Shown: positions 1 to 9,035 of the stretch, piece by piece
How the letters are laid out: each line of letters starts with the position of its first letter
Numbering within the stretch: the stretch's first letter is position 1
Assembly (NCBI GenBank): GCA_023525915.1
Contig: CP026657.1
Location: 2,752,001-2,816,000 of the forward strand
DNA: 64,000 nucleotides
Source of the DNA: Acetispira formosa (nom. nud.)
Lineage (GTDB): Bacteria; Desulfobacterota; Desulfarculia; Adiutricales; Adiutricaceae
Direction of reading: 5' to 3'
Translations under genes and position numbers: made by a program
The notes under the pieces: model-generated
The model's input: only the letters and a program-made list of their open reading frames with translations
Databases searched by the model: none
What the model was told of the DNA's origin: nothing

Positions 1-1517
1 GCGGCATCAAGCCCGGCGATTATCAGAAAATGCTCCTTTATAATAAGGAACGCATCTTCGCCTTCGTCAACGCGCTTGGTGAAGTCAACGCCGAGTGGGC
101 GGCCAACGCGGCCGGCTGCGTCAACTGGGGTTTCCCGACCCTGGCCGACACCGACATTCCGCCGATCCTGCCGACCGGCGTCTGCACCTACGAACACGTC
201 GTGCCCAATGTCGGCCACAGCGAAATGGTGCAGCGTTCCGTGGAAGTGCGCGGCCTGAAGACCACCGTGGCCACCATCGACATCCCGATGGCTTACGGCC
301 CGGCTTTCGAAGGCGAGCGCATCCGCAAAGGCGACATGTATGTGGAAATGGGCGGCGCGTCCAAGACCCCGACCTTCGAATGGGTCGCCAGCATGGACAT
401 GGACAAAGTTGAAGACGGCAAGGTCGAGGTCATCGGGCCCGATCTGTCGACGGTGAAAGAGGGCGGCACGCTGGCTCTCGGCATCAAAGTCGAAGTGGCC
501 GGCCGTAAATTCCAGGAAGACTTCGAGCCCATCCTGGAACGGCAGATTCACCACCTGATCAACTACGCCCAGGGCCTGATGCACACCGGCCAGCGCGACA
601 TCGGCATGCTGCGCGTGTCCAAGGAAGCGATGGAAAAGGGCTTTAAGCTCGAGCACATCGGCACCATCCTCCACGGCAAGCTCCATCAGGACTTCGGCGC
701 TGTTTTCGACAAACTTCAGGTGAAACTGTACACGGACACCAAGGAAGTGGAAAAACTGCGCGACGCGGCCCGCAAGACCTATCAGACCCGCGACGCCCGC
801 GTGGAGAACATGACCGACGAAACCACGGAAACCTATTACAGCTGCACACTGTGCCAGAGCTTCGCTCCGAACCATGTGTGCGTGGTCTCCCCGGAACGTA
901 CCGGCCTGTGCGGCGCGTATAACTGGATGGACTGCAAGGCTTCCTTTGAAATCAACCCGACCGGCCCGAACCAGCCGATCGAAAAGGGCGAGGTCGTGGA
1001 CCCGAAACTGGGCGTGTTCAAAGGCGCGAACGATTTCGTGGAAAAAGCCTCACGTCAGGCCGTTCAGAACGTCTGTTTCTACAGCCTGATGAACGACCCG
1101 ATGACCACCTGCGGCTGCTGCGAGTGCATCGCGGCGGTTCTGCCGAGCTGCAACGGCGTCATGACGGTGCATCGCGACTACACGGGCGAAACCCCGATCG
1201 GCATGAAGTTCACGACTTTGGCCGGTGAAATGGGCGGCGGCAATCAGAGCCCCGGCTTTGTGGGCCACGCGAAATACAACATCGTTCAGAGAAAATTCCT
1301 CTCCGGCGACGGCGGCCTGGCCCGTATGGTCTGGATGCCGAAGAGCCTGAAGGAAGAACTGAAGGAGAGAATCGACGCTCGCGGCAAAGAAATGGGCATT
1401 CCCGATTTCTATGACCGCATCGCCGATGAAACCGTGGGTACCTCCGAAGAGGAAATCATGCCCTTCCTGACCGAGAAAAAACATCCCGCTCTGGAAATGG
1501 ACAGCATCTTCGGCTAA
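1..1517 (+). CDS. acsB: Acetyl-CoA synthase (CODH/ACS beta subunit), 5' end cut off
   Basis: Acetyl-CoA synthase joins a methyl group (from the corrinoid protein), CO and CoA to form acetyl-CoA, the last step of the Wood-Ljungdahl pathway in the cytoplasm. The reading frame is open from base 3 (GIKPGDYQ...), so the gene begins outside the window. About 505 codons are present, against roughly 730 for the full-length family. The A-cluster cysteines are visible: SCTLC at 840-854, further cysteines in HVC and LCG just after, and CGC at 1110-1118. acsC follows 344 bp downstream in the same direction. Family assignment is firm; the missing N-terminal third would hold the CODH-contact domain. Confidence 0.96.
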   Translation, partial: GIKPGDYQKMLLYNKERIFAFVNALGEVNAEWAANAAGCVNWGFPTLADTDIPPILPTGVCTYEHVVPNVGHSEMVQRSVEVRGLKTTVATIDIPMAYGPAFEGERIRKGDMYVEMGGASKTPTFEWVASMDMDKVEDGKVEVIGPDLSTVKEGGTLALGIKVEVAGRKFQEDFEPILERQIHHLINYAQGLMHTGQRDIGMLRVSKEAMEKGFKLEHIGTILHGKLHQDFGAVFDKLQVKLYTDTKEVEKLRDAARKTYQTRDARVENMTDETTETYYSCTLCQSFAPNHVCVVSPERTGLCGAYNWMDCKASFEINPTGPNQPIEKGEVVDPKLGVFKGANDFVEKASRQAVQNVCFYSLMNDPMTTCGCCECIAAVLPSCNGVMTVHRDYTGETPIGMKFTTLAGEMGGGNQSPGFVGHAKYNIVQRKFLSGDGGLARMVWMPKSLKEELKERIDARGKEMGIPDFYDRIADETVGTSEEEIMPFLTEKKHPALEMDSIFG

Positions 1518-1861
1518 GGCCTCAGAAGTCTCCGGGCCGCTTTGCGGCCCGGGACAAAAATTTCGTTTCCGGCCGCACCGACCATGCGGCCGGGCGCGAA
1601 ATTCGGATGGAAAGACATCGGCCCCACTGAAATGGGCCGCCCGCCAACGGCGACGCTTTTCAGTGGGGCAAATGTGGGGTAAAATAAAACCCGCATTTCC
1701 TGAAAAGAATAAATGAGTTTCAACTTGGCTGAAAAAGGTTTATCCGCCTCTGAAAGTAAGTTGATTCCCAGTAAAAAATCACAGATACACCGTCGGTGCT
1801 GTTCGAATAGTTCGTGACAGTACGAGGGTGAAACCCATACTAAAACATTAGGAGTAGACCA
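1518..1861 (+). other. acsB-acsC intergenic leader with inverted repeats
   Basis: No gene is seen in these 344 bp. There are three nested structures. A GC hairpin around 1534-1553 (gggccgctttgcggccc) just after acsB could act as a weak terminator. A second hairpin at about 1557-1600 has GGCCGCA/TGCGGCC and AATTTCG/CGAAATT arms. An 11-12 bp inverted repeat, GCCCCACTGAAA at 1621-1632 and TTTTCAGTGGGGC at 1657-1669, could form a longer stem. The acsC ribosome-binding site aggag lies at about 1850-1854. The spacing suggests processing or attenuation between acsB and acsC, which is inference. Confidence 0.4.
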
Positions 1862-3196
1862 ATGGCCCTGACCGGTATTCAGATTTTCAAGTTGCTGCCG
1901 GGCACCAACTGCAAAAAGTGTGGCGCCGCCACCTGCCTTGCTTTCGCCATGAACCTTGCTTCTGGCAAAGCCGAGTTGGATGCCTGCCCCGATGTTTCCG
2001 AGGAATCACGCGAAAAGCTTTCCGCCGCTTCCGCGCCTCCGATTCGTCCCCTGACCATCGGCTACGGTGATACCGCCACTAAAATCGGCGGCGAAACCGT
2101 GCTGTTCCGTCATGAAAAAACCTTCTACAACCCCACCGGCATCGCCGCCATGATCAATGACAGCGAATCCGACGCCGACATCGCCACCAAGGTGAAACGC
2201 TTCATGAACTTCCAGTATCTGCGCGTGGGTCTGAACCTGCGTCCCGAGCTGGTGGTGGTGAAGGGCGCCGCCCGTCTGGCCGAAGCCGCCAAGGCCGTTG
2301 TGGACAACAGCGACATGTCGGTTGTTCTTTACAGCGAAGATACTGCCGCTTTGAAGAAGGCCACTGACGCGCTGGCCGGCAAAAACCCCCTCATCGGCCC
2401 GGCCACCATGGCCAACTGCGATGAAGTGGCCAAGATCGCTCTGGAAGCCAAAGTGCCTGTCTGGGCCAAAGCGGCCAACATCGATGAAGTGGCCGATCTG
2501 ACCAAAAAGCTCACCGCCGCCGGTGTTAAGGATATCGTGATCGATTCCGGCGCCCGCACTGTGAAAGACGCTTTCACCGACTCCGTGGCCATTCGCCGCG
2601 CGGCCCTGGGCGGCAACCGTGATTTCGGTTTCCCGACCATCGCTTTCCCCTGCGAAATCACCGACAATCTGGCCATGCAGACCGCCATCAGCGCGGCCCT
2701 GATCGCCAAATACGCCGGTGTGGTGGTGCTGAGTGATTTCGACGGCGCTTCCGTGTTTCCCCTTCTGCTGGAACGCCTCAACATCTTCACCGACCCCCAG
2801 CGCCCCATGACCGTGGTGCAGGATATCTATCCGATCAACAACCCGGACGAAAACAGCCCGGTGCTGGTCACCACCAACTTCTCGCTGACCTACTTCATCG
2901 TCTCCGGCGAAGTGGAAGGCAGCCGCGTTCCCTGCTGGCTGTTGATCAAAGAAGCGGAAGGCCTGTCGGTTCTGACCGCCTGGGCGGCCGGCAAGTTCTC
3001 CGGCGATGACGTGGGCATGTTTGTCAAGAAGAGCGGCATCGAAGAGAAGATTAAGCACAAATCCGTGATCATTCCCGGCTATGCCGCCTCAATCCTGGGT
3101 GACATGGAAGAGGAACTGAGCGGCTGGAAGGTGAGCATCGGCCCGCGCGAAGCCGCCCACCTGCCCAAATTCCTCAAAGACTACACCGTTTCCTAA
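1862..3196 (+). CDS. acsC: Corrinoid/iron-sulfur protein large (gamma) subunit
   Basis: AcsC carries a [4Fe-4S] cluster and, with AcsD, the cobalamin that moves the methyl group from methyl-H4folate to acetyl-CoA synthase. The N-terminal cluster motif is visible: Cys17, Cys20, Cys25 and Cys42. It is followed by a TIM-barrel-like middle and a C-terminal corrinoid-binding region. The 444-residue length is normal for the family. The ATG is preceded by aggag. acsD, the small subunit and usual neighbour, is not between acsC and acsE here. A terminator follows at 3206-3238. Confidence 0.95.
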   Translation: MALTGIQIFKLLPGTNCKKCGAATCLAFAMNLASGKAELDACPDVSEESREKLSAASAPPIRPLTIGYGDTATKIGGETVLFRHEKTFYNPTGIAAMINDSESDADIATKVKRFMNFQYLRVGLNLRPELVVVKGAARLAEAAKAVVDNSDMSVVLYSEDTAALKKATDALAGKNPLIGPATMANCDEVAKIALEAKVPVWAKAANIDEVADLTKKLTAAGVKDIVIDSGARTVKDAFTDSVAIRRAALGGNRDFGFPTIAFPCEITDNLAMQTAISAALIAKYAGVVVLSDFDGASVFPLLLERLNIFTDPQRPMTVVQDIYPINNPDENSPVLVTTNFSLTYFIVSGEVEGSRVPCWLLIKEAEGLSVLTAWAAGKFSGDDVGMFVKKSGIEEKIKHKSVIIPGYAASILGDMEEELSGWKVSIGPREAAHLPKFLKDYTVS

Positions 3197-3205
3197 TAAC
3201 GGTAT

Positions 3206-3238
3206 AAAGCCCCGGTCCGTTCCGGCCGGGGCTTTTGA
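3206..3238 (+). terminator. Rho-independent terminator after acsC
   Basis: Stem AAGCCCCGG with CCGGGGCTT and a short loop, followed by a short T run. It separates acsC from acsE, so acsE probably has its own promoter in 3240-3400. That gap also holds a GC hairpin around cgccgccaggcgggcgg. Confidence 0.75.
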
Positions 3239-3412
3239 AGGGTTGCGGAAAAGGCCGATGATTCGGCGGATTCTTAAAAAACCCTTTTTTCAGCCTGTTG
3301 AACATTATCAATTTGATCAACTGGCTATGAAATCCCGCCGCCAGGCGGGCGGCCGCACATTAGTCGGCCGGACAAAAGTTGAACCTAGAATCATATACCC
3401 GGGAGGATATAT

Positions 3413-4324
3413 ATGGCCGAAAAGTTTATGGTAACCATCGCTGAAAACCTCAACGTCATCAATAAGAAAATCGGCGCGGCTTTCAAGGACAAAGATCCCA
3501 AGCCCATTCGCGAAATGGTCGAGAACATCATGAAGGTTGAGCCGGATTATGTCGACATCAACCTCGGGCCTGCCCGCAAAAACGGCGAAGAGCTTATGCC
3601 CTGGGTGGTTGGCTTGGTGCAGGAAGTGACTGATACCCCCGTGGTTTTGGACACCTCCAACATCGCGGCCATTGAAGCTGGCCTGAAGGTTTGCAAGAAG
3701 CCCGCGCTGATCAACTCGATCATGGTCCGCCCCGAGCGTTATGAGCCGATGCTGCCGCTGGTCAAGAATTACGGCGCTGACTATGTTGCTCTTATGTGGG
3801 GCCCCAATGGCATGGCCCGCGACGCCAACGAACGCGCCGAACTGACCACTGAATTGCTGATGGCCGCCCAGGCTCTGGATATTCCGGTTGAACGCGCCTG
3901 GATCGACCCCATCATCACCCCGGTCAACATTCAGCAGGATCAGCTGATGGAGAACCTGGCTTTCTTTGAAATGGTTCCCGATATCGTCGGCGCCATTCAG
4001 GAAGGCGGCAAGGCCAAGAGCACCAACGGTCTGTCCAACATCTCCAACGGCAACCCTGAGCACCTGCGTCCCATCCTGAATCAGGTTTATATGTGCATGT
4101 TGCAGCGCAAGGGCATGTACAGCTCCATCATCGACGCTTTTGATCCGATCATCAATGATCTGGCCAAAGGCAAACTCCCCTGGTTCTCCGATCTGGTCTG
4201 GGGTGTGATGGACGGCAAGGAATATGATTACAGCAGCATGAAGAAAGAAGAAATTGACGTTGTGAAGACCGCTAAGGTCGTCCTCGGTCATTCACTCTTC
4301 AGCGAAAGCTGGCTGGATATCTAA
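3413..4324 (+). CDS. acsE: Methyltetrahydrofolate:corrinoid/iron-sulfur protein methyltransferase
   Basis: AcsE transfers the methyl group of 5-methyl-tetrahydrofolate to the cobalt of the corrinoid protein. It is a pterin-binding TIM barrel of 303 residues (the Moorella enzyme is about 262, so this one is a little longer). The residues that contact the pterin in the family are seen as Asp80 (VLDTSN), Asn101 (INSIM), Asp165 (WIDPI) and Asn205 (STNGLSN). A strong ribosome-binding site, gggagga, precedes the ATG. Its position after acsB and acsC fits the pathway. A terminator follows closely. Confidence 0.93.
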   Translation: MAEKFMVTIAENLNVINKKIGAAFKDKDPKPIREMVENIMKVEPDYVDINLGPARKNGEELMPWVVGLVQEVTDTPVVLDTSNIAAIEAGLKVCKKPALINSIMVRPERYEPMLPLVKNYGADYVALMWGPNGMARDANERAELTTELLMAAQALDIPVERAWIDPIITPVNIQQDQLMENLAFFEMVPDIVGAIQEGGKAKSTNGLSNISNGNPEHLRPILNQVYMCMLQRKGMYSSIIDAFDPIINDLAKGKLPWFSDLVWGVMDGKEYDYSSMKKEEIDVVKTAKVVLGHSLFSESWLDI

Positions 4325-4357
4325 AATATCCTTGCCCTCTGCTGAAAAGCTGAAAAA

Positions 4358-4387
4358 GCACCGCGATTATTTCGCGGTGCTTTTTTT
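4358..4387 (+). terminator. Rho-independent terminator after acsE
   Basis: Perfect stem GCACCGCG/CGCGGTGC with a seven-base loop and a run of seven T. A family A palindrome begins right after the T run. Confidence 0.92.
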
Positions 4388-4390
4388 ATG

Positions 4391-5217
4391 GAAGTGCGGC
4401 CTCTGGGCCGCGCGATAAAGGACTTGGCCCGAAGGGCCAACCAAAGGGTTCCACCCTCTGGACTCCGGCTGGGGGAGGGCCCACGCGGGCCCTACCCCAG
4501 ACCCCACCCGCGCCAAGGGGCAAGCCCCTTGGAACCCCAAGAGGTCAGGGTCAGATTCAACATTCTTTTTCCCGCATCGCCGCAACTCGCTTCGGGTACG
4601 AAGCTCAGACAAGCGGCGACGCTTCATACACTCTCCGCTTTAAACGCTGTTGGCCACATCACATTGGGCTGTTACATCTTGCTATAGGCAGCTTCATTGG
4701 ATGTATGTGGCTTCACGTATGTTCGGCTGATTACTTTTTCCCCTCCAATAGTTTTTCCAGTGCTGTAACGTTGAGACTTGGCCGTCTTTTTTCTAATGAG
4801 CAACTCATTGAAAGGCGATAGGCGGCAGAGAGACGGACTAACAGCACTGGAAAGGGCCTTTAAGGGGAAGCTGATTTAAGCCGAACATACGTGAACTACC
4901 ACTCAACCAATGAAGCCGCCTATAGAAAGATGCCACAGCCAAACGTGAAGCTACCTATAGCCCATAAAGTTGACCCTGTATGAAGCGTCGCCGCTTGTCT
5001 GAGCTTCGTACCCGAAGCGAGTTGCGGCGATGCGGGAAGGGGAAAGTTGAATCTGACCCTGACTTCTTGGGGTTCCAAGGGGCTTGCCCCTTGGCGCGGG
5101 TGGGGTCTGGGGTAGGGCCCGCGTGGGCCCTCCCCCAGCCGGAGTCCAGAGGGCGGAGCCCTTTGGTTGGCCTTTCAGGCCAAGTCCTTTAATCACGCGG
5201 CCCAGTGGCCGCACTTC
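4391..5217. repeat. Family A giant palindrome, copy 1
   Basis: An almost continuous imperfect palindrome of 827 bp. It starts GAAGTGCGGCC and ends GGCCGCACTTC, with its centre near 4803 (ATGAGCAACTCAT). Each arm of about 410 bp is itself a chain of local hairpins, for example TTGGCCcgaaGGGCCAA, CCAAGGGGcaaGCCCCTTGG and GCTTCGGGTACGAAGC. The outer 250 bp of each arm is best conserved and GC rich. The inner part is AT richer with more mismatches. Two related copies lie at 21137-21981 and 47250-48085. The short open frames inside it are by-products of the repeat and are not called as genes. No transposase is nearby. Confidence 0.9.
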
Positions 5218-5998
5218 TAATTTATTCAAATTCAATCAAACAATTGTATTATATTATGCTACATCTACTCTTCAGGTATAAATAACGTTATTTCTTATAG
5301 TTGCCTTTACGTAAACTCTTGGCCTTCCATCTGATTAGAATATATAAAACTATTTATGAATATGGTTTCGTTATTTCATACATAATATGTTTGTATGATA
5401 GTTTTTGCATTTTTAAAAATAATAGATCTATATTTTTAACTTTTCATCATTTTTAATGTCGAATTTTTCGATTTTAGGCAAAATAGGGATTGACTTGAAT
5501 GGCTTTTTGGTTTAAAGTCAATCAATGATATAAATCAATTCAGTAGCTATACTTATAGGCTGATTCATCAACCGACAACAGCGCCGGATAACTTCACCGG
5601 TAACCTGTATAGCTATTAAGTCGTTCCGCCGGAGTAATCCCGGCTGCCAATCAGGCAGATTAACCTCTAATTAAAAATTTTGATCATCACCGGAACTGAT
5701 ATTCCGGTAAACAGGCCCGAATATAACATTATTATTAAGGGCTTATATGATGCTATATCGACGCGGTTGTTCCAAAAGCCCGGAAACAGCCCAGGTTTAT
5801 CTTGCGCGCGTTATTTGAGGAGGTGGCAAAATCGGCTTTATTATTAAACTATTGTGTTTGTCAGGTTTATGCGATTGTTCCGGCGAATCTTTTCTTGCCG
5901 ATACCGGAGCCTCCCATGCCTTGGCAGCCTGATCAATTGATTCCGCCGGTCTCGAAAAGAGGCGGCCGGAACTTCTCCGATGCGGAAAGGGACATCAC
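5218..5998 (+). other. AT-rich leader before the transporter operon
   Basis: No convincing gene in 781 bp. Bases 5220-5480 are strongly AT rich, unlike the surroundings. GATTGACTT at 5488-5496 and AAAGTCAATC at 5514-5523 form an inverted repeat that also contains a TTGACT -35-like box. From 5560 to 5760 the sequence turns GC richer, with small hairpins such as CCGGAActgataTTCCGG at 5690-5707. A structured 5' leader or riboswitch is possible, but I do not recognise a known class. An open frame at 5802-6026 has no family resemblance and overlaps the next start. Confidence 0.35.
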
Positions 5999-6709
5999 AT
6001 GGATTCTTCTAACTACATGGATATAGCCAACAGTTTCTGGATGTGGGTTGCCGCCGGCTCGGCGGTGACGATGGTGTTGATTCAGGCTTTCATCTTCGCC
6101 CGCAAATCCTACAGCACCGGCCTGGAAATCGGCCTCACTCACGAACAGATGCGCGGGGCCATAAAAAGCAGCGCCATTACGGCTTTCGGCCCTTCCATCG
6201 TGGTCCTCAGCGCCATGATCGCTCTTCTGGTTTCTCTCGGCGGCCCCATTTCCTGGATGAGGCTTTCCTTTATCGGTTCAGCCATGTTTGAAATGATGGC
6301 GGCCAGCTTCGGTACGCAAGCCATGGGCGTAACCATCGGCTCCGACCCCATGACCAGCATGGCCTACGCCAACGCCGTTTGGACCATGACTCTGGGCGCG
6401 CTGGGCTGGATTGTTTTCGCCACACTCAGCGCCGACAAGATGGACAAGGTGCAGAAAAAATTCTCCGGCAGCGATACCAAGCTTATGGGCGTCGTCGCCT
6501 CCGGGGCTATTTTGGCCGCTTTTGGGGCCAATAGCGCCACCCATCTGGTGGCCCTAAACAAAAATACTGTCTCCTGCATTGCGGGCGGCCTGGTCATGCT
6601 GGTTCTGAACCACATTGCCGACAGCAAAAATATCAAATGGCTGCGGGAATGGAACCTTTTTTTCGCTCTGCTCGGCGGCATGATGGCTGCTGTGGTCTGG
6701 CCCATGTAA
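5999..6709 (+). CDS. DUF5058 family membrane protein, likely transporter subunit
   Basis: A 236-residue protein with about six predicted membrane segments (for example residues 15-32, 60-80, 130-145 and 215-235) and small-residue-rich helices. It resembles the DUF5058 family, whose members usually sit beside a second small membrane protein and a peptidase or amidohydrolase, as here. The function is not established. A transporter role in the inner membrane for the substrate of the M20 enzyme is inference. A purine-rich ggaaaggg lies upstream of the ATG. The next gene is 164 bp downstream, past a tandem repeat. Confidence 0.75.
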   Translation: MDSSNYMDIANSFWMWVAAGSAVTMVLIQAFIFARKSYSTGLEIGLTHEQMRGAIKSSAITAFGPSIVVLSAMIALLVSLGGPISWMRLSFIGSAMFEMMAASFGTQAMGVTIGSDPMTSMAYANAVWTMTLGALGWIVFATLSADKMDKVQKKFSGSDTKLMGVVASGAILAAFGANSATHLVALNKNTVSCIAGGLVMLVLNHIADSKNIKWLREWNLFFALLGGMMAAVVWPM

Positions 6710-6712
6710 GAA

Positions 6713-6854
6713 AAAATCGTTTACGGCACACGCTCGCGAACTGCTCAACGTATGTTGACGGCAGGTTGACCGTGCGCCGGTAAAAGAATCGTTTACTGCA
6801 CACCGACACGCACTGACACTGGCTTGTTGAAGGCAAGTTGACCGTGCGCCGGTA
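6713..6854 (+). repeat. Tandem duplication of about 71 bp between two membrane-protein genes
   Basis: Two diverged units sit head to tail (about 6713-6782 and 6783-6854). Each begins with aatcgtttac and ends gttgaccgtgcgccggtaa. A third degenerate unit appears at about 45914-45957. The second unit ends just before the ribosome-binding site (aggagg) of the next gene, so it may affect its translation. Confidence 0.7.
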
Positions 6855-6873
6855 AAAAGACCAGGAGGCAATT

Positions 6874-7560
6874 ATGAGTAAGCAGGAAAATGTTAACGAT
6901 ACCTTTGAGCACGTTTATCTTCCCTATATCATCAAATGGGGCAAATTGACCAACTGGACGGCCGTGGTTCTTTCGCTTTCGCCGGCCATGGTGCTGGCCC
7001 TGATTTTCGACCTGATGCCGCCGTTTTCAGCCATTATCAACGGCTTTGTCCTCATCGCCAGTGCCGTGGGCGTGGTCTGGTTTGTCGAGCCTATTTCATA
7101 TTTTCCCATTATTGGCGTGGCCGGAACCTATATGGCCTTTATCAGCGGCAATATCGGCAACCTCAGAATACCCTGCGCCATGGTGGCCCAGAAGGTGGCC
7201 GGGGTGGAGCCGGGCACCAATGAGGGGGCCATTATCGCCACTCTGGGCATGGCCGTTTCCATTGTCGTCAACACCGTCATCCTCACGGCCGGGGTCATCG
7301 CCGGAGCTTCGGTGCTCCAGCAGTTGCCTAAATCAATAGTGGACGCTCTTCAGTTTCTGCTGCCCGCCCTGTTCGGCGCGATTTTTACTCAGTTCGCCAT
7401 TCAGCGCCTGAAACTGGCTCCCATAGTTCTGGTCCTCTGTATCCTTTTGGTGGTCGGGGTCAAGCAGGGCATAGTGCCGGGCTTCCTTTCGACCCTGATC
7501 TCTGTTTTTCTCAGCATCGCCATTGCGGTTTTGATGTATAAAAAAGGCTTTTTGAAATAA
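6874..7560 (+). CDS. Multi-pass membrane protein, partner of the DUF5058 protein
   Basis: A 228-residue, very hydrophobic protein with about six membrane segments and a hydrophilic N-terminal stretch of some 30 residues. I do not recognise a named family with confidence. It is placed between the DUF5058 gene and an M20 amidohydrolase gene, with only 11 bp to the latter. The three genes probably form one operon, with the two membrane proteins forming a substrate carrier. A strong ribosome-binding site, aggaggc, precedes the ATG. The substrate is unknown. Confidence 0.7.
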   Translation: MSKQENVNDTFEHVYLPYIIKWGKLTNWTAVVLSLSPAMVLALIFDLMPPFSAIINGFVLIASAVGVVWFVEPISYFPIIGVAGTYMAFISGNIGNLRIPCAMVAQKVAGVEPGTNEGAIIATLGMAVSIVVNTVILTAGVIAGASVLQQLPKSIVDALQFLLPALFGAIFTQFAIQRLKLAPIVLVLCILLVVGVKQGIVPGFLSTLISVFLSIAIAVLMYKKGFLK

Positions 7561-7571
7561 AGGAAGTTATC

Positions 7572-8981
7572 ATGACTGAAGACGCCAAAAAACTTATCAT
7601 AGAGTGGATAGACGCCAACCATCAGCCTTTTGATGAGCTGGCCCTCAAAATATGGCAGAGGCCGGAAATCGCTTTTGAAGAAATGGAAGCCAGCCGCCTC
7701 CAGATGGAATTTATGGAGAAACAGGGCTTTAAGGTCAGTCGGCCGGAAGGTTCATCACCCACCGCCTTTATGGCCGAATGGGGCAGCGGCGGACCGGTGA
7801 TCGGCCTGTTGGGCGAATATGACGCTCTGGCCGGGATGTCTCAGGTTGTTGGCGCTGAAAAGAAGCCGGTGGCCGAAGGCGCGCCTGGCCACGGCTGCGG
7901 CCATAACCTTCTGGGGGTGGGGGCCATGCTGGCCGCCTGCGCCGCTAAAGAGGCCCTGGCCAAAGGGGGGCTGAACGGCACCATACGCTATTATGGCTGC
8001 CCGGCTGAGGAGCAGTTGGTGGGGAAATCGATCATGGCCGCCTGTGGCTACTTTGAGGGCACGGACGTTTCCATCACCTGGCACCCTAATGATTTCACCT
8101 ATGTCACTGACGCCACCATGACGGCTATGGTTTCGGCCAAGTTCCGTTTCAAGGGCCGCACCGCCCACGCCGGAGCGTCCCCGGAGGCCGGCCGCAGCGC
8201 CCTTGACGCTGTGGAGCTTATGAACGTGGGGGCCAATTATCTGCGTGAGCACATGGTTGATCAGGATCGCCTTCATTATGTTATTACCAACGGCGGGCTG
8301 GCCCCCAATATTGTCCCGGCTGAAGCTGAAGTCTGGTATTACGTCCGCTCGCCCCATGACGCGGAGTTGGCTTCTCTATTCAGCCGGTTGGTGAATGTGG
8401 CCAGGGGGGCGGCGCTGATGACTGAAACCGAGATGGAATACAACCTCATCGGCGGCTGCTACAATACCCTGCCGAATAAAGTCCTGGGCAATCTGTTGGA
8501 AAAGAATCTGATGGATTTTGCCGGTTCGCCGGGCTTTGACGCTGATGATCTGGCCTTTGCCAAAAAAATACAGGACAGCCTCCCTCAAGCTCAGGTGACC
8601 GCGTCCAGGGCCAAGCCGGTGCCGGTGGCCGAATCGGATTATGTGCTGGCTTCGACGCCTTTGCCTTCCTGGGATTCCGGCCGTTATGTCATGGGTTCGA
8701 CTGATGTGGGGGATGTGGCCAATATCATGCCCACCTCTATGTGCTGGGGGGCGACCTGGCCGGTGGGCGTGCCTCACCATAGCTGGCAGGCGGTGGCCTG
8801 CGCGGGCAGCCCCATTGGGCTTAAAGGCACTGTGCAAATGGCTAAAGCCATGGCCGGATCGATATATGATCTGGCCAAAGATCCAACTATAGTAGTGGAA
8901 GCGAAAAAGGAATTTGTGAAACGGAGAAACGGCCGTGAATATCAGCCGATAGACAAACTGATGGCCGCCTCATTGAAATAG
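7572..8981 (+). CDS. M20 family amidohydrolase, AbgB-like
   Basis: A metal-dependent amidohydrolase of 469 residues. It contains GHGCGHN at residues 106-112, the di-metal motif typical of the AbgB/HipO branch of peptidase family M20, and a dimerisation insert after residue 190 (RTAHAGASPE). The closest named relative by eye is AbgB, a subunit of p-aminobenzoyl-glutamate hydrolase. AbgA is not present beside it. The two upstream membrane proteins are likely to import its substrate. Cleavage of p-aminobenzoyl-glutamate is only one option; other acylated amino acids or dipeptides are equally possible. aggaag precedes the ATG. Confidence 0.85.
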   Translation: MTEDAKKLIIEWIDANHQPFDELALKIWQRPEIAFEEMEASRLQMEFMEKQGFKVSRPEGSSPTAFMAEWGSGGPVIGLLGEYDALAGMSQVVGAEKKPVAEGAPGHGCGHNLLGVGAMLAACAAKEALAKGGLNGTIRYYGCPAEEQLVGKSIMAACGYFEGTDVSITWHPNDFTYVTDATMTAMVSAKFRFKGRTAHAGASPEAGRSALDAVELMNVGANYLREHMVDQDRLHYVITNGGLAPNIVPAEAEVWYYVRSPHDAELASLFSRLVNVARGAALMTETEMEYNLIGGCYNTLPNKVLGNLLEKNLMDFAGSPGFDADDLAFAKKIQDSLPQAQVTASRAKPVPVAESDYVLASTPLPSWDSGRYVMGSTDVGDVANIMPTSMCWGATWPVGVPHHSWQAVACAGSPIGLKGTVQMAKAMAGSIYDLAKDPTIVVEAKKEFVKRRNGREYQPIDKLMAASLK

Positions 8982-8995
8982 CCCCGGCTGAAAAA

Positions 8996-9035
8996 GGGGG
9001 CGAGAGGATTTTCCGGTCCTCTCGCCCCTCTTTTA
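8996..9035. terminator. Bidirectional terminator between the M20 gene and trmL
   Basis: Stem GGGGCGAGAGG/CCTCTCGCCCC with a 10-base loop, then TCTTTTATT on the plus strand. The two flanking genes converge on it. Confidence 0.9.

Noticed and set aside
2006..3058. Long antisense frame over acsC (similar ones over argB, hslU, comM and acsE)
   Set aside because: GC-rich codon bias creates stop-free antisense frames. The sense genes are clearly the real ones.
3243..3434. Small open frame between acsC and acsE
   Set aside because: It overlaps the acsE start and its composition is that of an intergenic region.
4388..5281. Several open frames in the family A palindromes (also 21.1-22.0 and 47.2-48.1 kb)
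   Set aside because: They translate hairpin sequence, mirror each other on the two arms, and have no conserved protein or good ribosome-binding site.
5560..5760. Riboswitch upstream of the transporter operon
   Set aside because: Some small stems are present, but the conserved core of any class I know could not be found. It is kept only as a possible leader.
5802..6026. Small open frame before the DUF5058 gene
   Set aside because: No family, no good ribosome-binding site, and it overlaps the next gene's start.
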